64,000 nucleotides of DNA from Allobranchiibius sp. CTAmp26 (GCF_017565405.1 NZ_JAGEKR010000010.1:124001-188000); one strand, 5' to 3'; shown: positions 1-8,403, counted from the stretch's first letter. Program-made: numbers and translations. Notes: generated from the letters alone by a model not told the origin.

Positions 1-402
1 GAGGTTGACGATCATCAGGACCTTGACCTTGTTCGCCAGCATGCCGTTGGCGATGGTCTTCATCGTGGCCGCGGAGCCGTTGGCGTTCTGGATGTCGCAG
101 TCCAGGTTGTCCTTCTTGCAGTCCGCCTTCAAGGCCGTGGGGTCCGCGGTGATCCAGCGCGGCGAGGAGGTCGTGTCCGGCAGGATGATGCCCACCTTGG
201 CGCCCTTGCCGTCGAACGAGCCGCTCGCTGCCCCGCCGGAACTGCTGGAGGAACTGCCCGAGGAGGACGCAGAAGAGCTCGAAGAGCTCGACCCCGAGGC
301 GCTGCTGGAGCTGCCGCCCGACTTGCTGGAGCTGCCACAGCCGGTGAGGGCCATGGTCCCCACCGCCCCGGCTGCGATGAGGATGTTCATGCCTTTGCGC
401 AT
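1..402 (-). CDS. Sugar ABC transporter substrate-binding lipoprotein, 3' truncated
   Basis: The first 134 codons are present; the rest lies beyond the left edge. The protein opens with a lipoprotein signal (MRKG start, hydrophobic stretch, LTGC lipobox near residue 22), then a long Ser/Gly linker, then GKGAKVGIILPDTTSSPRW, the usual opening of periplasmic-binding-protein-like sugar receptors of the XylF/RbsB class. The start at 402 is preceded by a purine-rich Shine-Dalgarno-like sequence. It is divergent from xylA, so D-xylose is the likely ligand, but that comes from context. Lipid-anchored extracytoplasmic receptor of an ABC importer whose other genes are outside the window. Confidence 0.8.
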   Translation of the reverse strand, partial: MRKGMNILIAAGAVGTMALTGCGSSSKSGGSSSSASGSSSSSSSASSSGSSSSSSGGAASGSFDGKGAKVGIILPDTTSSPRWITADPTALKADCKKDNLDCDIQNANGSAATMKTIANGMLANKVKVLMIVNL

Positions 403-748
403 CAATCCCGCCTTTCGCGGTTGTCTGAACGCGCCGGCCTCTACGGTCGACACGGTGATGTAACGCAGCACAACTTATGCCGGTAGCGTTGCTCTCGGTA
501 GCAACCGATCATAAGCGTAACGATTCTGTGACCTGCGCCACAGTCAACCATCAGGGAGCGGCTGATCTCAGTCGTTCCACGAGGCCGCCCCGACAGATCG
601 AACACGCGATTGTGCCGCCACCAGCGGCATATGTCCGCCGTCGAGGGTGCAACGTCATACCCCTGCGGGCGCCGTGGACCGTCATGCGGCCGCGCTGGGT
701 TCGACCAGCAACGATCGTGATCCGCCTACCGACGCATGGGAGTTATGT
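403..748. promoter_or_regulatory. Divergent control region between xylose receptor gene and xylA
   Basis: A 346-bp gap with no convincing gene. It holds nested inverted repeats: CTTATG 474-479 with CATAAG 510-515 around GTTGCT 488-493 with AGCAAC 500-505. GGTAGC is also directly repeated at 482-487 and 497-502. These may be operators for a sugar repressor of ROK or LacI type (inference). A CRP-like box lies at 527-542. Confidence 0.5.
527..542. promoter_or_regulatory. CRP/GlxR-like binding site
   Basis: TGTGA-N6-CCACA, one mismatch from the palindromic TGTGA-N6-TCACA consensus of CRP-family cAMP receptors such as GlxR. It lies between the divergent xylose receptor gene and xylA. The same two half-sites recur at 38663-38678 before the acetate operon. 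Confidence 0.5.
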
Positions 749-1942
749 ATGGCACTCATCCCTACCCGCGAAGACAAGTTCAGCTTCGGGCTCTGGACGG
801 TCGGGTGGCAGGCGCGAGATCTGTTCGGTGAGGCCACCCGGCCGGTGCTGGCCGGCGTCGCGGCGGTGCACAAGCTCGCCGAACTGGGCGCGTACGGCAT
901 CACCTTCCACGACGACGACCTGATCCCACCGGGCAGCTCGACCACCGAGCGGGACCGCATCGTCACCGAGTTCAAGCAGGCGCTCACCGACACCGACATG
1001 GTCGTGCCGATGGTGACCACAAACCTGTTCGGCGACCCCATCTTCAAGGACGGCGGTTTCACCAGCAACAATCGCTCGGTGCGCCGGTACGCGCTGCGCA
1101 AGGTGATGCGCAACATGGACCTGGCCGCCGAACTCGGCGCGGAGATCTACGTGTTCTGGGGTGGCCGCGAGGGCTCCGAGGTGGACTTCGCCAAGGACGT
1201 CCGCTCTGCACTGGACCGCTACCGCGAAGGCATCGACCTGCTCGCTCAGTACTCGATCGACAAGGGGTACGGGATGCGGTTCGCCATCGAGCCCAAGCCC
1301 AACGAGCCCCGTGGGGACATCCTGCTGCCCACGATCGGGCACGCCCTCGCGTTCATCTCCCAGCTCGAGCACGCCGACATGGTCGGCATCAACCCCGAGA
1401 CCGGCCACGAGCAGATGGCCAGCTTGAACTACACCCACGGCATCGCCCAGGCGCTGTGGCAGGACAAGCTGTTCCACATCGACCTCAACGGTCAGAAGGG
1501 TCCGCGCTACGACCAGGACATGGTGTTCGGGTACGGCGACCTGCTGCAGGCGTTCTCCACCGTGGACCTGCTCGAGAACGGCGCCCCCGGCGGCGGCCCG
1601 GCGTACACCGGGGACCGGCACTTCGACTACAAGCCGTTGCGCACCGAGGACATGGACGGAGTCTGGGAGTCGGCACTCGCCAACATGGAGCTCTACCTCG
1701 AGCTGCGCGAACGGTCCAAGGCGTTCCGGGCCAGCCCGACGGTGCAGGAGGCCCTGGCGGCGTCAGAGGTCGCCGAGCTGGCCCAGCCGACGCTTAACAA
1801 GGACGAGACCTGGGAGATGCTGCTGACCGACGACGCGGCGTACGAGGGCTTCGACCGCGACGCAGCGGCCACCAGGGGATACGGCTTCGCGCGCATCCAG
1901 CGCCTGACCATGGAGCACCTGCTCGGGGTCGCAGCGGACTGA
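749..1942 (+). CDS. xylA: Xylose isomerase
   Basis: 397 aa, the length of class I actinobacterial xylose isomerases. It converts D-xylose to D-xylulose in the cytoplasm (and D-glucose to fructose in vitro). All known active-site residues are at the classical Streptomyces positions: H54 and D57 (ITFHDDD), W137 (VFWGGREG), E181 and K183 (EPKPNEPRG), E217, H220, and D245/D255/D257 (HIDLNG and following). ATG at 749 is chosen because GGGAG lies 6 nt upstream and the protein then begins in the usual way; the longer open frame upstream is not family-like. Divergent from a sugar-receptor gene. Confidence 0.97.
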   Translation: MALIPTREDKFSFGLWTVGWQARDLFGEATRPVLAGVAAVHKLAELGAYGITFHDDDLIPPGSSTTERDRIVTEFKQALTDTDMVVPMVTTNLFGDPIFKDGGFTSNNRSVRRYALRKVMRNMDLAAELGAEIYVFWGGREGSEVDFAKDVRSALDRYREGIDLLAQYSIDKGYGMRFAIEPKPNEPRGDILLPTIGHALAFISQLEHADMVGINPETGHEQMASLNYTHGIAQALWQDKLFHIDLNGQKGPRYDQDMVFGYGDLLQAFSTVDLLENGAPGGGPAYTGDRHFDYKPLRTEDMDGVWESALANMELYLELRERSKAFRASPTVQEALAASEVAELAQPTLNKDETWEMLLTDDAAYEGFDRDAAATRGYGFARIQRLTMEHLLGVAAD

Positions 1943-2027
1943 TCACCGAGCTCGGGTCGTCCGCGGGTGCCGGGTTCCGGCCCGATCCCGCGGACGACAC
2001 GGGTGATCGTTGCTACGTTTTGCAGGC

Positions 2028-2558
2028 ATGACGGAGCTTGCTGCTTTCGACTTCCCCACGTTCGTCGCCGCCTACGACGCGAAGCGGCGCGAGCGAGGGC
2101 TCGGCTGGTTCGAGTTCGCGGGCGAACTGTGGGACCAGTCGGCCGACCTCAATGCCGAACGCGAGGATGACCACCCCTTGTGCGGCGGTGCCGTGTCGAG
2201 ACTGGGCGCGAGGGGCGAGACCTCCTGCCAGTACGCGTTGTTCATGCTGCGCTGGCTCGACCGGGCGCCCGAGGAGTTCCTCACCGGGCCGGTCGCCGAC
2301 GTCGGTGAGACCCGGCTTCCCGATCCTGGCCCCGACCGCCGACTGCGCTGGGACCTGCCCCGGCTGCACACTGCGCTCGACGACCAACGCCGCGAGCGAG
2401 GTCTGACCTGGGCGCATTTGGCGGAACAGATCGACTGCACCCCTGCACGACTCACCAACCTGCGGACCGCGCGTCAGGCCGATCTGGCTCTCGTGATGCG
2501 CGTGACGCAGTGGCTGGGCAGGCCGGCGGCGGCGTTCGTCCATTCCGCCCGGTGGTGA
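2028..2558 (+). CDS. Small protein with two HTH-like repeats
   Basis: 176 aa built of two similar halves. Each half contains RRERGL followed by a helix-turn-helix-like segment: residues about 22-65 (WFEFAGELWDQSADL) and 122-160 (TWAHLAEQIDCTPARLTNL). The second half resembles the XRE/Cro fold, so it is probably a DNA-binding regulator; no target or ligand domain is visible. A TACGTT -10-like box at 2014-2019 lies 8 nt before ATG 2028 and there is no Shine-Dalgarno, so a leaderless mRNA is likely; this decides the start over the upstream in-frame codon at 2010. Confidence 0.65.
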   Translation: MTELAAFDFPTFVAAYDAKRRERGLGWFEFAGELWDQSADLNAEREDDHPLCGGAVSRLGARGETSCQYALFMLRWLDRAPEEFLTGPVADVGETRLPDPGPDRRLRWDLPRLHTALDDQRRERGLTWAHLAEQIDCTPARLTNLRTARQADLALVMRVTQWLGRPAAAFVHSARW

Positions 2559-2600
2559 GAGCGCACCGCGCCGTCACCACCGGGGGATGTCAGGACCGGA

Positions 2601-3521
2601 TCAGTGACCGGCGTGGGTGCGGATGCCGAGCTGCAGCACGGTCTGGCGCGCGATGGCCGCCTCACCCACGGCGTTCGGGTGCACGGGGTAGGCGTTGATC
2701 GGTCCGACCGCCGGCTCGATCCACCGCTTGTTCGCGGGCTGGCACGCGTCGTGGCCGACCGAGCTGGGCGCCATGTCGATGAATCGCGACCCGGTCTGCT
2801 GCGCCGCGCGACGTACGACGCTGTTCAACACGTCCTGCTGGTGGTGCAGCCAGGGGACGTCGCCCAGCGAGATCGGCATCGCCGGGTAGCAGGCCAGCGA
2901 TCCGGTCGACGGCAGGATCTCCGGGTAGCCGATGATCGCGACCGTCGCGTGCGGAGCCTTCTTGTGCACCGCCTGCAGCGCGGTCACCAGGTGCGGGTAG
3001 GTCTGGTTGACGATCGCGTCGGTGAACGTCGACCCGTACTTCTTCTGGCACGGGTTGCCCGTCACGTCGGTCGCCGAGATGGCAGCGCAGCCGAAGAACG
3101 AGTCGACGAAGACGTTCTCGTCGTTGCCGCCGATGGTCATGGTCACCAGGCGGGTCTTGTTCGTGACCGCGTCGAGCTGCGGGGCGACGCCGGCCGACTG
3201 GGATGAGTAGAAGTCCGAGGTCTTCGCACCACTGCACGTGACGTCGGTGAACGAGGTCGGCTTCGTAACGGCAGCGATGTCGTGGGCGTAGTTCAGGGTC
3301 GAGCGGCTGCACGCGGGCGGGGATCCCACCACGAAGGGGTTGACGCCGGCCGCGGAGGAGTAGCTGTCGCCGAGTGCCACGTACGGCGAGGTCTTCACTG
3401 CGTGATGGTGGTGGCGGTGCCCCCACGACGAGGACGCCGTCGCGGACGCCGGTCCGGCGGCGACGACAGCCATCGAGGCGGCGAACAGGGTGGCAGTGAG
3501 AACGCTGGTGGTGCGACGCAT
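2601..3521 (-). CDS. Secreted SGNH/GDSL-family lipase
   Basis: 306 aa with a signal peptide (residues 1 to about 28, ending near ASA). Block I is ALGDSYSS (nucleophile Ser), block III is TIGGNDEN, and the C-terminal block V is PVHPNAVG, giving a Ser-His type hydrolase. Six cysteines in pairs resemble the secreted Streptomyces SGNH lipases, which hydrolyse lipid esters outside the cell. The second ATG of MFMRR is chosen because GGAG lies 7 nt upstream of it, whereas it would abut the first ATG. Monocistronic. Confidence 0.88.
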   Translation of the reverse strand: MRRTTSVLTATLFAASMAVVAAGPASATASSSWGHRHHHHAVKTSPYVALGDSYSSAAGVNPFVVGSPPACSRSTLNYAHDIAAVTKPTSFTDVTCSGAKTSDFYSSQSAGVAPQLDAVTNKTRLVTMTIGGNDENVFVDSFFGCAAISATDVTGNPCQKKYGSTFTDAIVNQTYPHLVTALQAVHKKAPHATVAIIGYPEILPSTGSLACYPAMPISLGDVPWLHHQQDVLNSVVRRAAQQTGSRFIDMAPSSVGHDACQPANKRWIEPAVGPINAYPVHPNAVGEAAIARQTVLQLGIRTHAGH

Positions 3522-3654
3522 GAACATCTCCGGTAACGGTCAGGGGAATCGTTCCTGACCGCGTGCCCCGGGTCAGCAGGCGTCCGGGACGCCCGTCCTG
3601 CAACGTAGCAAGCACCTACCCGCGGGGCAATGACCCCGAACGCCGCTCGCATAA

Positions 3655-3741
3655 GGGTGGGTTGTCGCCCTGGCGGTCACTTTCCTGCGCGCGGGCAGGC
3701 CGGTCGGGTGGGTCGTCGGCCTGACGGTCACTTTCCCGCGC
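3655..3741. repeat. Imperfect direct repeat, 51-bp period
   Basis: Two 36-bp copies (3655-3690 and 3706-3741) match at 32 positions and start 51 bp apart, each holding GGTCACTTTCC. They lie in the gap between the lipase and the TetR gene. The second copy runs into the hairpin at 3734-3755. Confidence 0.6.
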
Positions 3742-3755
3742 AGATGAGCGCGGGA
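3734..3755 (-). terminator. Hairpin downstream of the TetR gene
   Basis: Perfect 8-bp stem TCCCGCGC/GCGCGGGA with a 6-nt loop, 26 bp past the stop of the minus-strand TetR gene. No strong U-tract, as is common in high-GC actinobacteria. Confidence 0.5.
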
Positions 3756-3780
3756 GCCCGATCACGCGGCGCCTCGCCGG

Positions 3781-4359
3781 TCAGCCCAGGGACAGCGTCG
3801 CCGCTCGGAGGTCGTCGAGGGCGGCCACCGCATGATCGGCGAGCCCTTCGCCGTCACCGGAGTCGCCTTCGGACCACGCAGCGAAGCCCCGCTTGAAGGC
3901 CAGCACCCCCAACTCCGCGGCGAGGTGGGCCGTCGGGTCCGCGACACCGCGGGAGGTCAGCGCGTCCGTCATGGCCGCCGCGAGACCGACACTCTTGAGG
4001 GCGTCGCGTTCCTGGAGTTCCGTGCTGGCCGCCACCGCCGCCCTGATGCGGGGGCCGATCTCGCGGTTCGTGGGGCCCATCGCGCTCGACGCGCGCCGCA
4101 GCCCGGCCGCGACGGCCTCCAGCGGGGTGGCGTCCGACGGTGCCTCGGCGATCCCGTCCGCGAGCAGCCGACTGAGAGTCTCCTGGCCGGCGACCAGCAA
4201 TTCCCGCTTGTCGGAGAAGTGCCGGAAGAAGGTGCTCTTGGTGACGCCGGCCCGGTCGGCGATCTGCGCCACGGTGGTGGCGTCGTACCCCTGCTCGGTG
4301 AACAGGTCGACCGCGGCGACGACCAGTCGCTGGGTCGCCCCGGGTTGCCATCGAGCCAT
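3781..4359 (-). CDS. TetR-family transcriptional repressor
   Basis: 192 aa. The N-terminal TetR HTH is plain: residues about 12-57 with TTVAQIADRAGVTKSTFFRHF and KRELL, followed by a helical ligand/dimer domain of ordinary length. It is divergent from an NAD(P)-binding oxidoreductase gene. The 84-bp gap holds two similar inverted repeats (4375-4394 and 4407-4423), so it probably represses itself and that gene until an unknown ligand binds. TAAGAT at 4366-4371 (minus strand) is 6 nt before the ATG, implying a leaderless mRNA. Confidence 0.9.
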   Translation of the reverse strand: MARWQPGATQRLVVAAVDLFTEQGYDATTVAQIADRAGVTKSTFFRHFSDKRELLVAGQETLSRLLADGIAEAPSDATPLEAVAAGLRRASSAMGPTNREIGPRIRAAVAASTELQERDALKSVGLAAAMTDALTSRGVADPTAHLAAELGVLAFKRGFAAWSEGDSGDGEGLADHAVAALDDLRAATLSLG

Positions 4360-4374
4360 CGGCCCATCTTAGGT

Positions 4375-4394
4375 GATGGGACATCTGTCTCATC
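4375..4394. promoter_or_regulatory. Operator 1 for the TetR regulator
   Basis: Near-perfect palindrome with arms GATGGGACA and TGTCTCATC (one mismatch), next to the start of the TetR gene and just behind its -10 box. It shares GATGGGACATC with operator 2. Confidence 0.6.
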
Positions 4395-4406
4395 ACGATG
4401 TACGGT

Positions 4407-4423
4407 GATGGGACATCAGTCCC
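4407..4423. promoter_or_regulatory. Operator 2 for the TetR regulator
   Basis: GATGGGACATC followed by GTCCC, an inverted repeat GGGAC-N4-GTCCC. It lies 20 bp before the start of the oxidoreductase gene, 32 bp from operator 1. Two copies of one motif in a divergent gap are typical of TetR autoregulation. Confidence 0.6.
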
Positions 4424-4443
4424 TTCACTGTCAGGAGCACCTC

Positions 4444-5325
4444 ATGCAGGTATTCGTCACCGGAGGCACCGGCACGATCGGCTCGCCCGTCGTCGCCGAG
4501 CTGCTCGCCCACGGCCACACCGTCCTCGCACTGGCGCGCTCGGAGGACTCGGCGCGAGCGCTGGAAGCCGCCGGCGCGGAGCCGTTGCGAGGCGCGTTGG
4601 GAGACCTCGACGTTCTGCGCGCCGGTGCGGCACGGTCCGACGGAGTGATCAGCCTGGCGTTCGGGCGCGACTACAGCACTCCCGAAGCGCTCGCCGCGGG
4701 CATCGCCGAGGAGAGTGCCGCGCTCGGAGCCCTGGGCCAGGAACTTGTCGGGAGCGACCGTCCTATCGTCGCCGTCTCGGGCACCCCCTGGGTGCCGGGA
4801 CGTATGTCCACCGAGGCCGATCCGCTGCCGACCGACGGTCCGGTGGGCGGCCGAGGCCGCTCGGTCAACGCGCTGCTGGACCTGGCCACCCAGGGTGTCC
4901 GGAGCACGGCCGTCCGGATGCCCCGCACGGTCCACAACGAGGGTCGGGGAGGCTTCGCCGGCCTGCTGACGGATGCAGCGCGTCGTACCGGAGTGTCCGG
5001 CTATCCGGGTGACGGCGCACAGCGCTGGCCGGCCGTGCACGCCCTCGACGCGGCGGCCCTGTTCCGGCTGGCCCTCGAGTCGGCGGAGCCCGGCACCGCC
5101 TGGCACGCCGTGGCCGACGAGGGCGACGCGGTGCGTGACATCGCGACGGTCATCGGCGGGCAGCTCGACCTCCCCGTCGAGTCGGTGCCGCAGGAGACGT
5201 TCGGCCCGTTCGGCGTCATCTTCGCGATGGACCAGCCGGCATCCAGCGCGCACACCCGCGACGCCCTCGGGTGGCGGCCGACCCACCCCAGCCTGCTCGA
5301 CGACCTGCGGAACCTCCGCCCCTGA
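4444..5325 (+). CDS. NAD(P)-binding epimerase/short-chain dehydrogenase-like protein
   Basis: 293 aa. The N-terminal Rossmann motif MQVFVTGGTGTIGSPVV (GGxGxxG) binds NAD(P). The rest resembles extended/atypical SDRs of the NAD-dependent epimerase group, with GRGRSVNALLDL in the region where a YxxxK would be expected, so the catalytic Tyr-Lys is not obvious. AGGAG lies 7 nt before ATG 4444. Its substrate is unknown. Expression is probably controlled by the divergent TetR protein. Confidence 0.8.
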   Translation: MQVFVTGGTGTIGSPVVAELLAHGHTVLALARSEDSARALEAAGAEPLRGALGDLDVLRAGAARSDGVISLAFGRDYSTPEALAAGIAEESAALGALGQELVGSDRPIVAVSGTPWVPGRMSTEADPLPTDGPVGGRGRSVNALLDLATQGVRSTAVRMPRTVHNEGRGGFAGLLTDAARRTGVSGYPGDGAQRWPAVHALDAAALFRLALESAEPGTAWHAVADEGDAVRDIATVIGGQLDLPVESVPQETFGPFGVIFAMDQPASSAHTRDALGWRPTHPSLLDDLRNLRP

Positions 5326-5333
5326 ACGAGGTT

Positions 5334-5352
5334 TCCGCTCCCTGAGAGCGGA
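5334..5352 (+). terminator. Hairpin after the oxidoreductase gene
   Basis: Stem TCCGCTC/GAGCGGA with a 5-nt loop, directly after the stop at 5325. Part of it (CGCTCCCTG 5336-5344) can pair instead with CAGGGAGCG at 5375-5383, giving two mutually exclusive structures before the next gene. Confidence 0.5.
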
Positions 5353-5385
5353 CTGAGAGATTCCCGGGCGCTCACAGGGAGCGCA

Positions 5386-5391
5386 TAGCCT
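5386..5391 (+). promoter_or_regulatory. Putative -10 box of the flavin electron-transfer operon
   Basis: TAGCCT (TANNNT class) 41 nt before the ATG at 5433, giving a leader of about 35 nt. No good -35 is visible. Confidence 0.35.
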
Positions 5392-5432
5392 GGTCGCAGC
5401 CAGCCTCAGAATGAGCCGTCACAGTCTCGGAC

Positions 5433-6845
5433 ATGACCCAGCTCCCGGTGCACCAGATGACGCAGGTGCCTCCGCTGACCCCCCTCCCCCGGCGGGACCG
5501 TTCAGCGGTCGTCCGTGACGCGTCCGGGGCCGCGCTGTGGCTGACGCTGCTGTTCGTGTGCGCACTCTGGGTGCACGACGGCGGCGTCTCCGACCTCGCG
5601 GCGTGGGGCACCGGAATGACCTCCCTCGGACGCATCTTCGGGCTTCTCGGCTCGGCCCTGCTGCTCGCTCAGGTGTTCCTGATGGCACGGGTGCCGTGGG
5701 TCGAACGCGCCTGGGGCCAGGACCACCTGGCCCGCATCCACCGGGTGGTCGGCTTCACGTCGTTCAACCTGATCGTGGCCCACATCGTGCTCATCTGGCT
5801 CGGCTACGCCTCGACCGGGCCGCAGGGCCTGTGGGGCACGCTCGTCGAATTCACGCTCAACTACCCCGGCATGCTGCTCGCCATCGCGGGCACGCTCGCG
5901 CTGATCATGGTGGTGCTCACGTCCGTGCGCGCGGCACGGCGTCGGCTGCGCTACGAGTCGTGGCACCTGCTGCACCTCTATGCCTACCTCGCCGCAGGTC
6001 TCGCCCTGCCACACCAGCTCTGGACGGGCAAGGAATTCCTGAGTTCCCCGGTCTCGACGATCTTCTGGTGGGGCCTGTACGCCGGGTGCGCCGCGGCCGT
6101 GCTGGTCTACCGGGTCGCGCTGCCGGCGACCCGCGCGCTGCGCCATCAGGCTCGAGTGGTCGACGTACGCCACGAGTCGCCCTCGATCGTGTCGGTGACC
6201 GTGGCAGGACCACGGCTCGGCCGGCTGCCGGTGCGCGGGGGGCAGTTCCTGCAGTGGCGGTTCCTCGACGGTCCGGGCTGGACGCGGTCGCACCCGTACT
6301 CGCTCTCGGCCGCCCCCGACGGTCGCACGCTACGACTGACGGCCGCGGTCGTCGGGGACGGGACCGATCGACTGCGCGGACTGCGGCCCGGCACCCGGGT
6401 GCTGATCGAGGGCCCCTACGGACGGCTGCACGAAGGTGTGCGCACTCAGCGCAAGGTGCTGCTCATCGGGGCCGGTGTCGGCATCACCCCGCTGCGCGCA
6501 CTGCTCGAAGCCCTGCCGGCCGCACCGGGCGACATCACCGTGGTGCAGCGGTCGCGATCCAGCGATGAACGGGTCCTGGGTGCGGAGATCGCCGACCTGG
6601 CGAGCCGACGCGGAGCGCGCTACGTGGTCGTCGAGGGAAACCGGATCCGCGGACGACGTAGCTGGCTCTCCGAGAGTGCCTCTGCCTGGAGCGACGAGGC
6701 GGCACTGCTCGACATCTGCCCCGACCTGGTGGAGCACGACATCTTCATCTGCGGCACCCCACCGTGGATGGACGCGGTGCGCGCGGCCGCCCGCAGCGCC
6801 GGCGTCCCCGCAGCGCAGATCCACACCGAGCGTTTCGACTACTAG
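5433..6845 (+). CDS. Ferric-reductase-like membrane flavoprotein
   Basis: 470 aa. The N-terminal half has about six membrane helices with histidines placed to bind haem b (IHRVVGF, VAHIVLIW, HLLHLYAY, LPHQLW). The C-terminal half is a ferredoxin-NADP reductase module: FAD motif HPYSLSAAP (about 288-296), nucleotide motif GAGVGITPLRALL (about 347-359) and a terminal CGTPPWMD segment. This layout moves electrons from cytosolic NAD(P)H through FAD and haem to the outside. It is followed after 18 nt by an FMN_bind protein and then ApbE, so the outward acceptor is probably the covalent flavoprotein. Confidence 0.9.
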   Translation: MTQLPVHQMTQVPPLTPLPRRDRSAVVRDASGAALWLTLLFVCALWVHDGGVSDLAAWGTGMTSLGRIFGLLGSALLLAQVFLMARVPWVERAWGQDHLARIHRVVGFTSFNLIVAHIVLIWLGYASTGPQGLWGTLVEFTLNYPGMLLAIAGTLALIMVVLTSVRAARRRLRYESWHLLHLYAYLAAGLALPHQLWTGKEFLSSPVSTIFWWGLYAGCAAAVLVYRVALPATRALRHQARVVDVRHESPSIVSVTVAGPRLGRLPVRGGQFLQWRFLDGPGWTRSHPYSLSAAPDGRTLRLTAAVVGDGTDRLRGLRPGTRVLIEGPYGRLHEGVRTQRKVLLIGAGVGITPLRALLEALPAAPGDITVVQRSRSSDERVLGAEIADLASRRGARYVVVEGNRIRGRRSWLSESASAWSDEAALLDICPDLVEHDIFICGTPPWMDAVRAAARSAGVPAAQIHTERFDY

Positions 6846-6863
6846 GCCCACCGGAGAATCCCC

Positions 6864-7382
6864 ATGCGCCGCATCACCATGGCCTTCCTGGCCACCGTCA
6901 CCCTGATCGTCCTGCTCTTCAGCTACCCCACCTCGACCAACCGGGTCGCTTCCGCCGCCTCGGTCGCGACCACCACCGGTGTCTCGACCAGCAGTTCCAG
7001 TTCGGCTGCCCCGAGCGGCTCCAGCACGTCCTCGGGCACGTCCTCCGGATCCTCCGGCGGGTCGGGTGGCCCGACCGGCACCACCAGCAGCAGCACGACG
7101 AGTGCCGCCATGTCGTACACAGGGACGGCCGTCGACACGCAGTACGGGCCGGTGCAGGTGCGGATCACCGTCTCCGGAAGCAAGATCACTGCCGCCACCG
7201 CCGTGGAGTACCCGTCCGGGAACGGCCGCGACCAGGAGATCAACGCCACGGCGATCCCCCAGCTGAACTCCGAGGTCGTCCAGAAGCAGACGGCGAGCAT
7301 CGACATGGTGTCGGGCGCGACGTACACCTCCACCGGCTACCTGCAGAGCCTGCAGTCCGCGATCGACCAGGCGCACTTGTGA
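6864..7382 (+). CDS. FMN-binding domain protein, extracytoplasmic
   Basis: 172 aa: an N-terminal membrane anchor or signal (residues 6-20), a low-complexity Ser/Gly/Thr tether (about 35-82), then an FMN_bind domain (about 84-172). The DMVSGATYTS motif (S150-G151-A152-T153) is the site where ApbE attaches FMN to Thr, here T153. It is the presumed extracytoplasmic electron carrier, fed by the preceding membrane reductase. The downstream apbE overlaps its stop codon by GTGA, indicating translational coupling. The final acceptor (metal, quinone or protein) cannot be told. Confidence 0.9.
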   Translation: MRRITMAFLATVTLIVLLFSYPTSTNRVASAASVATTTGVSTSSSSSAAPSGSSTSSGTSSGSSGGSGGPTGTTSSSTTSAAMSYTGTAVDTQYGPVQVRITVSGSKITAATAVEYPSGNGRDQEINATAIPQLNSEVVQKQTASIDMVSGATYTSTGYLQSLQSAIDQAHL

Positions 7383-8170
7383 CCGCGGCGGCAGCGAGCC
7401 GGCTGACCCGCACGACCCGTGCCTGGGTGGAGCAGGTCATGGGTTTGCCGATCTCCATCCACGTCCGCGCTCAGGACCTCGAGCGCGCCGACATCCGGTC
7501 CGCCGTACGACGCACCTACGACCACCTGCGCACCGTCGACGCCGTGTTCTCCACCTGGCGCGACGACAGCGATCTGCTGCGGGTCCGCCGCGGCACCTTG
7601 CATCCTCGGGACGCCCACCCATGGGTCGGCGAGGTCCGCACCCTGTGCGAGGAGGCGTCCGCGGCCACCGACGGCCGCTTCACGACAGACCTCGTCGGGC
7701 CCGACGGGACCCGCGGGTGGGACCCGACCGGGCTGGTCAAGGGATGGGGGGTCCGCGAAGCGGCACAACACCTGAGCGCAGTCGCCGGCGTGCGGTTCTG
7801 TGTGAACGCGGGCGGCGACCTGGTCTGCGGGGGCGGCCCACGCAGCGATGCGATCGACGCGACCTGGCGCGTCGGCCTCGAGGATCCCGTAGACCCCCAG
7901 CACATCACCCGGGTCGTCGCCCTGACCGACGGTGCGCTCGCGACCTCCGGGACGGGCGCGCGCGGGCAACACATCGTCGACCCCGCCACGGCCCGCCCCG
8001 TCGAGACCGACCTCACCTCGATCAGCATCACCGGCCCGGACCTGATGTGGGCCGATGTGTGGGCCACCGCGTCGTTCGTCGATCCGGGCCTGCTCGCCTC
8101 GCATCCGGATCCCCGGTGGCAGGAGTACGAGATTGTCGGCCGAACGCCACAGAATCCCGCGGCGGGGTAA
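7379..8170 (+). CDS. apbE: FAD:protein FMN transferase
   Basis: 263 aa. Transfers FMN from FAD onto Thr of flavoproteins, here most likely the preceding FMN_bind protein. Family motifs visible: DPTGLVKGWGV (FAD-binding), NAGGDLV, LATSGT, HIVDPATARP and a late AD--AT pair (MWADVWATA) for Mg binding. GTG at 7379 overlaps the upstream TGA. No signal peptide is seen, so it may act inside the cell, or export may be missed. Third and last gene of the operon. Confidence 0.92.
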   Translation: MTAAAASRLTRTTRAWVEQVMGLPISIHVRAQDLERADIRSAVRRTYDHLRTVDAVFSTWRDDSDLLRVRRGTLHPRDAHPWVGEVRTLCEEASAATDGRFTTDLVGPDGTRGWDPTGLVKGWGVREAAQHLSAVAGVRFCVNAGGDLVCGGGPRSDAIDATWRVGLEDPVDPQHITRVVALTDGALATSGTGARGQHIVDPATARPVETDLTSISITGPDLMWADVWATASFVDPGLLASHPDPRWQEYEIVGRTPQNPAAG

Positions 8171-8374
8171 CTGGCCCTGACCCAAGACGTTGCACGCTCG
8201 CGGGGCTGCTGACCGGACCCGAAATCGCACCATGGATCCCTCTGCGCGAGACGCTCGCCTACGTGGCCCACGGTGAGTGTGGATAACCCCAGAAACCCCC
8301 ACCTCGAAAGAGGGGATGTGGATAACTCCCGCGCGAATCGACACTATTCGCAGTCCTATTCGACGCGTTTACCC

Positions 8375-8403
8375 TTGCGCTGCGTATCGAACACGCGTAT
8401 GAT
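8375..8403 (+). promoter_or_regulatory. Sigma-70-type promoter of the DUF222/HNH gene
   Basis: TTGCGC (8375-8380), a 17-nt spacer and TATGAT (8398-8403), 46 nt before the ATG, which has GGAGG upstream. The surrounding 8171-8370 stretch holds no gene. Confidence 0.55.

Noticed and set aside
743-1621. 292-codon minus-strand frame opposite xylA
   Set aside because: Antisense to a well-supported enzyme; no recognisable domain.
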